A stretch of 56,604 bases of DNA. Origin: Clostridium sp. Ade.TY (GTDB taxonomy: Bacteria; Bacillota; Clostridia; Clostridiales; Clostridiaceae). The translations under genes were made by a program, and so were the position numbers. This document shows, piece after piece, positions 36,114-43,470 of this stretch (the stretch's first letter is position 1; each line of letters begins with the position of its first letter). The DNA lies in the NCBI RefSeq assembly GCF_000498355.1, contig NZ_AVSV01000026.1, forward strand, positions 1-56,604. Direction: 5' to 3'. The notes beneath the pieces were generated by a model, which had not been told where the DNA came from, made no database searches, and saw only the letters and a program-made list of their open reading frames with translations.

Positions 36114-36148
36114 AAAAGCTTATACACAAAGTGTATAAGCTTTTATTT
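36114..36148 (+). terminator. intrinsic terminator after the 51-aa gene
   Basis: A perfect 14-bp stem (36114-36127 with 36131-36144) and AAA loop are followed by a T-rich tract. It ends the glmS transcript. Confidence 0.92.
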
Positions 36149-36300
36149 TTATAAGTTTACGTTTATTTACTTTTAAATTGTTATATTATTTATTTGTAGA
36201 ATATAGACTAAAGTGAAGAAACTATTTTAAAGTAGCAATATTTGGGATATTATAATAATTGAATAAATAATAAGTTTAATTATAAGAAGGGATATTAAAT

Positions 36301-36693
36301 ATGTTTAATATAGTAAGTTCAATTTTAATAATATGTATTTTAAGTGGAATTATAATATTTTTAGCTTATATAAAAACTAATGATTTGAAAGAAGTTTATG
36401 GGGAAGACTTCAGTAGGAAATATCCAAATAATTTAAATAAATTAGTGGTTATATTTTTGATAATATTAATTTTACTATTTTTTATAGTGAAAAGATTTGA
36501 TTTATGGTTTTATAGAGTATTTATGAATCTAATATTAATATCAATAGCTATGATATTTTTGTTAAAATCAAAAGAATATATGAAGTATATTAAGTTAAGA
36601 AAATATGCTATTAAAGAAACTTTACTTTCAATAATTATAATTATATTAATTTTAAAATATTTTTTAATAGAAGTTTCTAGTAGATGGTTTTAA
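36301..36693 (+). CDS. small integral membrane protein of unknown function
   Basis: 130 residues with four predicted membrane helices (about 4-23, 45-62, 68-87, 105-122) and short Lys/Arg-rich loops. No family motif is recognised. AGAAGGGATA lies upstream of the ATG. The next gene, 5-formyl-THF cyclo-ligase, begins 28 bases later, so the two may be co-transcribed, though no functional link is visible. Confidence 0.65.
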   Translation: MFNIVSSILIICILSGIIIFLAYIKTNDLKEVYGEDFSRKYPNNLNKLVVIFLIILILLFFIVKRFDLWFYRVFMNLILISIAMIFLLKSKEYMKYIKLRKYAIKETLLSIIIIILILKYFLIEVSSRWF

Positions 36694-36721
36694 TCGTTTA
36701 TATTAGGAGGTTAAAAATATA

Positions 36722-37279
36722 ATGAAAAGTAAAAAAGAGATTAGAAAAAATATTATAGATATAAGAGATAAAATAAATAGTACTGAAAAAAAGATATTAG
36801 ATAGTGAAATAATAAATAATTTTATAAATAGTTATGAATATAAAGAGGCTAAAGTTATTTTCTCATATATAGGATTTGGATCAGAAATAAATACTAAAAT
36901 AATAATAAATGATGCATTGAAAAAAGGTAAAATAGTATGTGTACCTAAAGTAAAAGGAAAAGAAATGCTCATTATAAAAATAAGTTCCTTAGATAACTTA
37001 GTTAAAAGTAATTATGGAATATTAGAACCAGTTGGCAATGAAACAAATATTAATATAATAGATTTAGACTTAATAATTATGCCTGGAGTAGCTTTTGATA
37101 AATTTAAAAATAGAATAGGCTATGGAGGTGGATATTATGATAAGTTATTATATAATTCCAATATATCAGCTTATAAAATTGCATTAGCTTATGATTTTCA
37201 AGTTTTAGAAAGTATTTATTCTGAAAATCATGATATAAAAGTAGATAAAATAATAACAGAAAAAAGAGTAATTAAATAA
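36722..37279 (+). CDS. 5-formyltetrahydrofolate cyclo-ligase
   Basis: ATP-dependent enzyme (YgfA/MTHFS family) that returns 5-formyl-THF to the one-carbon pool as 5,10-methenyl-THF. The N-terminal KKEIRKNIIDIRDKI helix binds ATP, and the hallmark GYGGGYYDKLL loop lies near 135-145. Length 185 residues is typical. AGGAGG precedes the ATG. Confidence 0.94.
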   Translation: MKSKKEIRKNIIDIRDKINSTEKKILDSEIINNFINSYEYKEAKVIFSYIGFGSEINTKIIINDALKKGKIVCVPKVKGKEMLIIKISSLDNLVKSNYGILEPVGNETNINIIDLDLIIMPGVAFDKFKNRIGYGGGYYDKLLYNSNISAYKIALAYDFQVLESIYSENHDIKVDKIITEKRVIK

Positions 37280-37290
37280 TAAATTAATAA

Positions 37291-37326
37291 AACAACATCG
37301 GAAAATTTTCTGATGTTGTTTTTTGT
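37291..37326 (+). terminator. intrinsic terminator after the cyclo-ligase gene
   Basis: A 13-bp stem (37291-37303 with 37308-37320, one G-U) is followed by a T-rich stretch. It separates the folate gene from the sugar PTS cluster. Confidence 0.9.
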
Positions 37327-37346
37327 TGTTTTTTGAAAAAAATTAC

Positions 37347-37375
37347 TTAAAAATTTTTTGTATACATGATATAAT
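37347..37375 (+). promoter_or_regulatory. possible promoter of the PRD regulator/PTS cluster
   Basis: TATAAT at 37370-37375 has a weak -35 (TTAAAA, 37347-37352) at 17 bases. Transcription would start near 37382, leaving a leader of about 185 bases that contains the cre site. A weak -35 fits an activated or catabolite-controlled promoter. Confidence 0.5.
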
Positions 37376-37519
37376 ACAAAAACAACATAAATAAGACATA
37401 GTTTGGTAACTTTATTTAAAAAATATTAATAAATATAAAACTTACAATAAAAATAATTGAAATTAAGTTAGTTTAAAAATTGCCACATTTAATGAAAGAG
37501 ATTGGTATAGTAGCTAATT

Positions 37520-37534
37520 ATGAAATCGAATACA
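37520..37534 (+). promoter_or_regulatory. catabolite responsive element (cre) for CcpA
   Basis: ATGAAATCGAATACA matches the cre consensus WTGNAANCGNWNNCW at every position. It lies in the leader, 34 bases before the start of the PRD regulator. CcpA bound here would act as a roadblock when preferred sugars are present. The PTS genes downstream make this biologically sensible. Confidence 0.65.
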
Positions 37535-37567
37535 ATGATATTGTAAGATAGCTAAGGAGGTAACAAG

Positions 37568-39454
37568 TTGATAACTCTTAATAAGAGACAAAAAGATATA
37601 CTTAAGTTTTTAGAATTAAAAAAAACTTATACAAAATTAGATGAAATAGCAAAAAACTTTGATGTAAGTCCAAGAACAGTTAGAAATGATTTAAGTGCTA
37701 TAGAAGAATTACTTGTGAATTCTGAAGTGACACTAGAGAGAAAGCCGAGACTTGGAATAAGACTTATATTAAATGAAGATCAATATGTAGAAAAATTAAT
37801 AGAAAAGATTGATTATAATGTTTATTCATCTGACGAAAGAATAACAATTATTATATTACTTTTAATAATTAAAGGAAGAGTTACAATTGAAGAACTTGCA
37901 AATGATGTAGGTGTTAGTAAAAATACATTAGTTCAGGATTTTAGGCAAGTAGTAGATAAATTAAAAGAATATGATATAAACGTCTTAAAAAAAGTGTATC
38001 ATGGAATAACTATAAATGATAATGAAGAAAAAATAAGGAATGTATTTTTTAGTATATTTAGTAAGTTAAATAATGAACTGAAATCTGATATTAAATCAAG
38101 AATAGAAGAATATATTCAAATTGAAAGTTCTGTTATAAAAAGTAAATTAACTGAAATTGAAGTTGATATTGGAACATTATATTCGGAAGAGTCATTTGAA
38201 GAATTAGAAATGATAATTTTATTATCTACAATTAGATATAAAAATGGATTCAAAGTTCAATATAAGTATGAAGATAAGAAATATCTTTTAGAAAGAAGAG
38301 AATTCAACATTTTAAAAGAGATACTTCATATGGAAGAAGATGAAATGTGTTATTTATTAAAAATAATAGATGGTTTAAGAAGAACCATAGGAGGAGAAGT
38401 AGATAACATAACAAAAGAAATACTAGATGAACTTTGTAGTGTTCTTAAGATTGATTGTAGAAATGATTTAGAATTTACAAGTCAAATTTCTATGCATTTA
38501 AAAGTTGCTATACATAGAATAAAAAATAATTTAGTAATAGAAAATCCAATGTTAGAAGAAATAAAGTATAAGATGTCATTTATTTATAGAATAACAGAAG
38601 ATATATTATCTAAAAAAGAAAATATTATAGGAGTTAAATTTCCAGAAGAAGAAATAGCTTATATGGCTATGTACTTCGATGCTATCTTTGAAAGAAATAT
38701 AAAAAGTAATTTTACTTATAGAATATTGATTGTTTGCAATGGAGGTCTTGCAACTTCAAGTTTATTAAAAGCAAGAATAAATGCAATGCTTCCAGAAGTC
38801 GAAATAAGCAGTATATGTAGGATGAGAGATTTAGATAATGTGCTTAAAAGTCAAGAAATTGATTTTATAGTAAGTACGATACCAATTAAAGTTGATGATT
38901 ATAAAGTTATAAAAGTAAATCCTATATTAGATAGTACTGATGCTGAAAAAATAAAAAATGAAATATACAACAAAAGGTATGAAAAAAACTGTAAATATCT
39001 TATTGATGCTGTTAAAGGAAAATCAAAAGCTGATATTGAAAAGTTATTTCCAGAAAAGTTTACCAAGTTTAATTTAGAAATAAATGATTGGAAAGAAGCT
39101 ATAGAGGTAGCAGCAGAGCCTTTATTGAAAGAAAAGAAGATAAACAAAAATTACACAACTGAAATAATAAATGTTGTTGAAACATTAGGAAATTATATGG
39201 TTTTTATACCAAAGATTGCTTTTGTACATGCAACTCCAGATAATGTTTTAGAAAATTCAATGTCATTATTAACGCTTAAATCTGAATTGAAATTTGGAAG
39301 CAATAATAAGGTACCAGTAAAAGCAATAGTTGTATTAGCAAACAAAAATCAAAATATGAATTTAGTAAATTTAATTAACATATTGACTAAAGACGATAAT
39401 ATAGAAAAGTTTAAAAATTGCAATAGTTATGATGAATTTAAAAATATAATTTAG
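37568..39454 (+). CDS. BglG/MtlR-type PRD transcriptional regulator
   Basis: PTS-responsive activator of 628 residues. Two N-terminal helix-turn-helix domains (about 5-60 and 85-135) precede two PTS regulation domains, then an EIIB-like domain with Cys390 (VCNGGLATSS) and an EIIA-like domain with His554 (FVHATPD). PRD2 keeps His310 and His316 in MHLKVAIHR, but the later conserved PRD2 histidine position holds Tyr369 (MAMYFDA). PRD1 (EMIILLSTIRYKNG) shows no histidine at its usual site. TTG start with AAGGAGG. It should control the IIA-IIB-IIC genes behind it. Confidence 0.9.
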   Translation: MITLNKRQKDILKFLELKKTYTKLDEIAKNFDVSPRTVRNDLSAIEELLVNSEVTLERKPRLGIRLILNEDQYVEKLIEKIDYNVYSSDERITIIILLLIIKGRVTIEELANDVGVSKNTLVQDFRQVVDKLKEYDINVLKKVYHGITINDNEEKIRNVFFSIFSKLNNELKSDIKSRIEEYIQIESSVIKSKLTEIEVDIGTLYSEESFEELEMIILLSTIRYKNGFKVQYKYEDKKYLLERREFNILKEILHMEEDEMCYLLKIIDGLRRTIGGEVDNITKEILDELCSVLKIDCRNDLEFTSQISMHLKVAIHRIKNNLVIENPMLEEIKYKMSFIYRITEDILSKKENIIGVKFPEEEIAYMAMYFDAIFERNIKSNFTYRILIVCNGGLATSSLLKARINAMLPEVEISSICRMRDLDNVLKSQEIDFIVSTIPIKVDDYKVIKVNPILDSTDAEKIKNEIYNKRYEKNCKYLIDAVKGKSKADIEKLFPEKFTKFNLEINDWKEAIEVAAEPLLKEKKINKNYTTEIINVVETLGNYMVFIPKIAFVHATPDNVLENSMSLLTLKSELKFGSNNKVPVKAIVVLANKNQNMNLVNLINILTKDDNIEKFKNCNSYDEFKNII

Positions 39455-39468
39455 GAGAGGCAGAGTAT

Positions 39469-39870
39469 ATGCTAGTAAAGGTTATTGAGTCAGTAAGAGA
39501 TTATAAAGAAGCTATAAAAATTTCATGTGATGTATTACAAGAGAATGGAATTATAGAGGAAAGATATTATGATGCCATATTAGGAAAGATAGATGAATTA
39601 GGTCCATACTTTTGTATAGCAGAGGGAGTGGCAATGCCACATGCAAGACCAGAAGATGGTGTTATAAAAGAAGGAGTTAGCATAGTAAAGTTAAATACTC
39701 CAATAGATTTTTTAGGAAAAGAAGTAAATGTATTTTTTACACTTGCTGCTAAAGATAATAAATCACACTTAGAAGTATTAAGAAAGATAGCAGAAGTTTG
39801 TATGAATAAAGAAAAATTAAATTTAATTATAAATTCAAAATGTGAAAATGAAATTCAGGAGGTATTTTAA
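39469..39870 (+). CDS. PTS ascorbate/sugar IIA component
   Basis: Cytoplasmic phosphocarrier of the mannitol/fructose/ascorbate EIIA fold, 133 residues. The phosphorylated histidine is His58 in VAMPHARPEDG. It takes phosphate from HPr and passes it to IIB. Its position after the PRD regulator and before IIB/IIC defines one PTS. Substrate is not fixed by sequence; UlaC-type relatives serve L-ascorbate. Confidence 0.9.
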   Translation: MLVKVIESVRDYKEAIKISCDVLQENGIIEERYYDAILGKIDELGPYFCIAEGVAMPHARPEDGVIKEGVSIVKLNTPIDFLGKEVNVFFTLAAKDNKSHLEVLRKIAEVCMNKEKLNLIINSKCENEIQEVF

Positions 39871-39871
39871 G

Positions 39872-40147
39872 ATGAAAAAAATAATGGCTGTTTGTGGATC
39901 AGGATTAGGATCAAGTTTTATGGTGGAAATGAATATAACAGATGTATTAAGAGAATTAGGAGTTGACGATCAATATGAAGCAAGTCATACATCATTAGCA
40001 GATGTTGTTGCAACAGATGCAGATATATTTGTAACTGGAATTGACTTAGCAGATAGTGCAAGTCATTTACCAGAACTTATAATATTAGATTCTTTACTAG
40101 ATAGAGATGAATTAAAAGTAAAAATACAAGAAAAATTAGGTCTTTAG
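39872..40147 (+). CDS. PTS ascorbate-type IIB component
   Basis: 91-residue IIB with the phosphocysteine loop MAVCGSGLGSSF (Cys8), typical of the ascorbate/galactitol family. The start is ATG 39872, eight bases after the AGGAGG of 39858-39863; a possible upstream start at 39842 would lie inside the IIA gene and ahead of that ribosome site. It passes phosphate to the sugar during uptake by IIC. Confidence 0.9.
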   Translation: MKKIMAVCGSGLGSSFMVEMNITDVLRELGVDDQYEASHTSLADVVATDADIFVTGIDLADSASHLPELIILDSLLDRDELKVKIQEKLGL

Positions 40148-40154
40148 AAAGTTA

Positions 40155-40192
40155 TTCTAGGAGTGTGATAGTTTTTTATCACATTTCTAGAA
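40155..40192 (+). other. intercistronic stem-loop between IIB and IIC
   Basis: A 13-bp stem (40157-40169 with 40178-40190, two G-U) with an 8-base loop containing a T run. No T tract follows the stem, so it is unlikely to terminate. It may set differential mRNA stability between IIA/IIB and IIC. Confidence 0.7.
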
Positions 40193-40237
40193 AAATTATT
40201 AAACAATATAAATAAACATCAAAGGTGGGGAAAAGAG

Positions 40238-41596
40238 ATGAGCGGTATTTTAAAAGTTGCAGTAGATTTTTTATCAGAACCAGCAATATTAATAGGTATT
40301 ATAGTATTAGTAGGTTTATTATTACAAAAAAAATCAGCTGATAATATAGTAAAAGCTACATTAAAAGCTATGGTAGGATTTGTTGTTATTTCATCAGCGG
40401 CTGGAATAATAGTTGGATCATTAGAACCGTTTGGAATAATGTTTGAAGAAGGTTTCAAAATATCTGGTGTTATACCAAATAATGAAGCTGTAGTTGCAAT
40501 GGCAATGGATAAATTCGGAACAAACACAGCATTAATTATGACATTTGGTATGATAGCAAATATTATAATAGCAAGAATTACAAAGTTTAAGTACATATTT
40601 TTAACAGGACATCATACATTATTTATGGCTTGTATGATCGCAGTTATATTAGGATCAGCTGGAATGGGTGGATTCCATTTAATATTCACAGGATCATTAG
40701 CACTAGGTCTTATAATGATATTATCACCAGCAATACTTCAACCATTTATGAAAAAAATTACTGGAAATGATTCAGTTGCTTTAGGACATTTCTCAAGTGT
40801 TGGATATGCAGCATCAGCAGCTATTGGGAAAGTTGTTGGAAAAGGATCAAAATCAACAGAAGAAATGAAAGTACCTAAGTCATTAAGCTTCTTAAGAGAC
40901 TCAGTAGTATCAATATCAATTACAATGTTAATCTTATATGTTATTGTAGCGATTGCGGCAGGTCCACAATTCGTAGAAACTCAATTATCAGGTGGTAAAA
41001 ACTTTATAGTTTATGCATTAATTCAAGCATTAACTTTTGCTGCTGGATTTATATTAATACAAAATGGAGTTAGATTAGTTCTTAATGAAATAGTTCCAGC
41101 ATTTAAAGGAATTTCAAGTAAATTAGTTCCTAACTCAAAGCCGGCATTAGATTGTCCAATAGTATTTCCATATGCACAAAATGCTGTATTAATAGGCTTC
41201 ATATGCTCATTCTTAGGTGGAATAGTTTCAATGATAGCATTAGGAGCATTAGGTTTAGTAATAATAATTCCAGGAGTTGTTCCTCATTTCTTTACAGGAG
41301 CTACTGCAGGGGTATTTGGTAATGCAACTGGAGGTAGAAGAGGAGCTATTATAGGATCATTTGTAAATGGTATTATAATATCATTCTTACCAGTAGCGTT
41401 ATTACCTGTATTAGGAAACTTAGGATTTGCTAATTCAACATTCTCAGATGCAGATTTTGGAGTTGCAGGTATATTCTTAGGAAAAGTTCAAGAATATATT
41501 GGTGGTATGGGATTAACTATTACATTAATAGGTATAGTAGCAGTATTAGTTGTAATATCAGTTGTAAGCAATAAGAAAAAAATTCAGGAGAATTAA
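40238..41596 (+). CDS. PTS ascorbate-type IIC permease (UlaA family)
   Basis: Membrane permease of 452 residues with about ten helices, of the UlaA/SgaT family. Family-like segments include GHHTLFMACMIAVILGSAGM, LDCPIVFPYAQNAVLIGF and PHFFTGATAGVFGNATGG. It would import a sugar or sugar acid as the phosphate ester. None of the ascorbate catabolic genes (ulaD, ulaE, ulaF, ulaG) are here; a split transketolase follows instead, so the substrate may differ. Confidence 0.92.
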   Translation: MSGILKVAVDFLSEPAILIGIIVLVGLLLQKKSADNIVKATLKAMVGFVVISSAAGIIVGSLEPFGIMFEEGFKISGVIPNNEAVVAMAMDKFGTNTALIMTFGMIANIIIARITKFKYIFLTGHHTLFMACMIAVILGSAGMGGFHLIFTGSLALGLIMILSPAILQPFMKKITGNDSVALGHFSSVGYAASAAIGKVVGKGSKSTEEMKVPKSLSFLRDSVVSISITMLILYVIVAIAAGPQFVETQLSGGKNFIVYALIQALTFAAGFILIQNGVRLVLNEIVPAFKGISSKLVPNSKPALDCPIVFPYAQNAVLIGFICSFLGGIVSMIALGALGLVIIIPGVVPHFFTGATAGVFGNATGGRRGAIIGSFVNGIIISFLPVALLPVLGNLGFANSTFSDADFGVAGIFLGKVQEYIGGMGLTITLIGIVAVLVVISVVSNKKKIQEN

Positions 41597-41613
41597 TATA
41601 ATTATTAAAAAGT

Positions 41614-41638
41614 GAGGAATTAAATTCCTCCTTTTTTA
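41614..41638 (+). terminator. terminator between IIC and transketolase genes
   Basis: GAGGAAT (41614-41620) pairs with ATTCCTC (41624-41630), followed by CTTTTTTAT. It stands 26 bases before the transketolase ATG, so transcription may be attenuated rather than ended, or the transketolase genes may have another promoter that I could not see. Confidence 0.8.
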
Positions 41639-41663
41639 TATAAAAAATAGTGAGGTATTGGTT

Positions 41664-42473
41664 ATGAATAAAGATAAATTATATGATATAGCAAAAGAAT
41701 TAAGAAAAGATATTATAGAAATGATTTATGAATCAGGTTCAGGTCATCCAGGAGGATCACTTTCTGTAATAGATATAATCACTTATTTATACTTTGAAAA
41801 GATGAATGTAGATTGTAAAAATCCAAAATTAGAGGAAAGAGATATATTTATATTAAGTAAAGGACATGCAGCACCAGCTTTGTATGCAACATTAGCTAAA
41901 AAAGGTTTCTTTGATAAAGAAGAAATATATAATTTAAGAAAAATTGGATCATTTCTTCAAGGTCATCCAGATGCAAAAAAATGTCCAGGAGTTGAAATTT
42001 CTACTGGTTCATTAGGACAAGGATTTTCTAATGGATGTGGATTAGCATTAGCAAATAAGCTTGATAATAAAAAAGGTAATGTTTATGTAGTGTTAGGAGA
42101 TGGAGAAATACAAGAAGGAATAGTTTGGGAAACATTAATGGCAGGATCACAATACAAGTTAAATAATTTAGTAGCAATAATAGATAAAAACGGAATTCAA
42201 TTAGATGGAAGAACTTCAGAAGTTATGGGAGTTGATCCTTTAAAAGAGAGAATAAAGGGATTTGGTTGGAATGTGGTTGAATGTGATGGACATGATTTTG
42301 AATCAATAAATAATGCATTCAATGAAGTTGGAATTAATGATAGTCCAACAGCTATAATTGCGAACACAGTAAAAGGTAAAGGTGTTTCATTTATGGAAGA
42401 TAATGTGGAATGGCATGGAATGGCTCCATCAAAGGAACAAAAGGAACAAGCTTTAATAGAGCTTAGCAAGTAA
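41664..42473 (+). CDS. transketolase, N-terminal (TPP-binding) subunit
   Basis: First half of a split transketolase, 269 residues. It has the TPP diphosphate-binding motif GDGEIQEG, the GHPGGSLS start region and LSKGHAAPALYA. Together with the next gene it transfers two-carbon ketol units between sugar phosphates. The start is ATG 41664 preceded by TGAGGT; an in-frame TTG six bases earlier lacks spacing. Its placement behind a sugar PTS suggests metabolism of the imported pentose-like compound. Confidence 0.93.
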   Translation: MNKDKLYDIAKELRKDIIEMIYESGSGHPGGSLSVIDIITYLYFEKMNVDCKNPKLEERDIFILSKGHAAPALYATLAKKGFFDKEEIYNLRKIGSFLQGHPDAKKCPGVEISTGSLGQGFSNGCGLALANKLDNKKGNVYVVLGDGEIQEGIVWETLMAGSQYKLNNLVAIIDKNGIQLDGRTSEVMGVDPLKERIKGFGWNVVECDGHDFESINNAFNEVGINDSPTAIIANTVKGKGVSFMEDNVEWHGMAPSKEQKEQALIELSK

Positions 42474-42486
42474 GGAGGAATTTAGG

Positions 42487-43416
42487 ATGAAAAGAGCAAC
42501 TAGAGAATCATATGGAAGAACTTTAGTAGAATTAGGAAGCACTAATAAAGAGATAGTAGTTTTAGATGCGGATCTTTCAAAAGCTACTAAGTCAGAGATA
42601 TTTGCAAAGGCTTATCCAGATAGATTTATAAATGTAGGTATTTCTGAACAAAATATGATTGGAATGGCAGCTGGACTTGCTAATGCAGGTAAAATACCAT
42701 TTGCAACTACTTTTGCAGTTTTTGCAGCAGGTAGAGCTTTTGAAATAATAAGAAATTCAGTTTGTTATCCAAATGTAAATGTAAAAATAGCTGCAACACA
42801 TGCGGGAATTACAGTTGGTCCTGATGGAGGTTCACATCAAGCTATTGAAGATATAGCTCTTATGTCAGCTTTGCCTAATATGATAGTATTATCACCAGCA
42901 GATGATATTGAAGCATGTAAATGTGTAAAAGCTGCTGCAAAAATAAATTCACCAGTATATATAAGATTAGGAAGAATACCTTTAGATGATATTTATAATG
43001 AAGATTATGATTTTAAAATAGGAAAGGGAAGTGTATTAATAGAAGGTGATGATGTAGCGATTATATCAACTGGAATAATGGTTCATAAAGCGTTAAAAGC
43101 TTCGGAAGAACTAAAAAAAGAAGGTATAAACGCAAGAGTTATAAATATATCAACTATAAAGCCGATTGATGAAGAAATAATTATAAAAGCTGCTAATGAA
43201 ACTAAAGGAATAGTAACAGTTGAAGAGCATTCAATAATAGGTGGACTTGGAGATAGAGTTGCGAGTGTAGTTTGTGATAAATGCAAGGCTACAGTAAAGA
43301 AAATAGGAGTTAATGATGTATTTGGTGAATCAGGAGATCCAGATAAATTATTAGAAAAACATGGATTAACATCTGAAAATATAATTAAAGTAGCAAAAGG
43401 TATTTTAAATAAATAA
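42487..43416 (+). CDS. transketolase, C-terminal subunit
   Basis: Second half of the split transketolase, 309 residues: pyrimidine-binding domain (VVLDADLSKATKSEIFA; INVGISEQNMIGMAAGLA with the catalytic Glu) plus the C-terminal domain. AAGGAGG precedes the ATG 13 bases after the first half. The pair forms one active enzyme, with TPP bound at their interface. Confidence 0.93.
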   Translation: MKRATRESYGRTLVELGSTNKEIVVLDADLSKATKSEIFAKAYPDRFINVGISEQNMIGMAAGLANAGKIPFATTFAVFAAGRAFEIIRNSVCYPNVNVKIAATHAGITVGPDGGSHQAIEDIALMSALPNMIVLSPADDIEACKCVKAAAKINSPVYIRLGRIPLDDIYNEDYDFKIGKGSVLIEGDDVAIISTGIMVHKALKASEELKKEGINARVINISTIKPIDEEIIIKAANETKGIVTVEEHSIIGGLGDRVASVVCDKCKATVKKIGVNDVFGESGDPDKLLEKHGLTSENIIKVAKGILNK

Positions 43417-43430
43417 AATTTATATTTATA

Positions 43431-43463
43431 AAAAAAGAGCTTAGAAATTTCTAAGCTCTTTTT
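43431..43463. terminator. bidirectional terminator, transketolase / thrS
   Basis: AGAGCTTAGAA pairs with TTCTAAGCTCT around 43447, flanked by an A run and a T run. It serves both the + strand transketolase genes and the - strand thrS. Confidence 0.92.
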
Positions 43464-43470
43464 AATTAAA

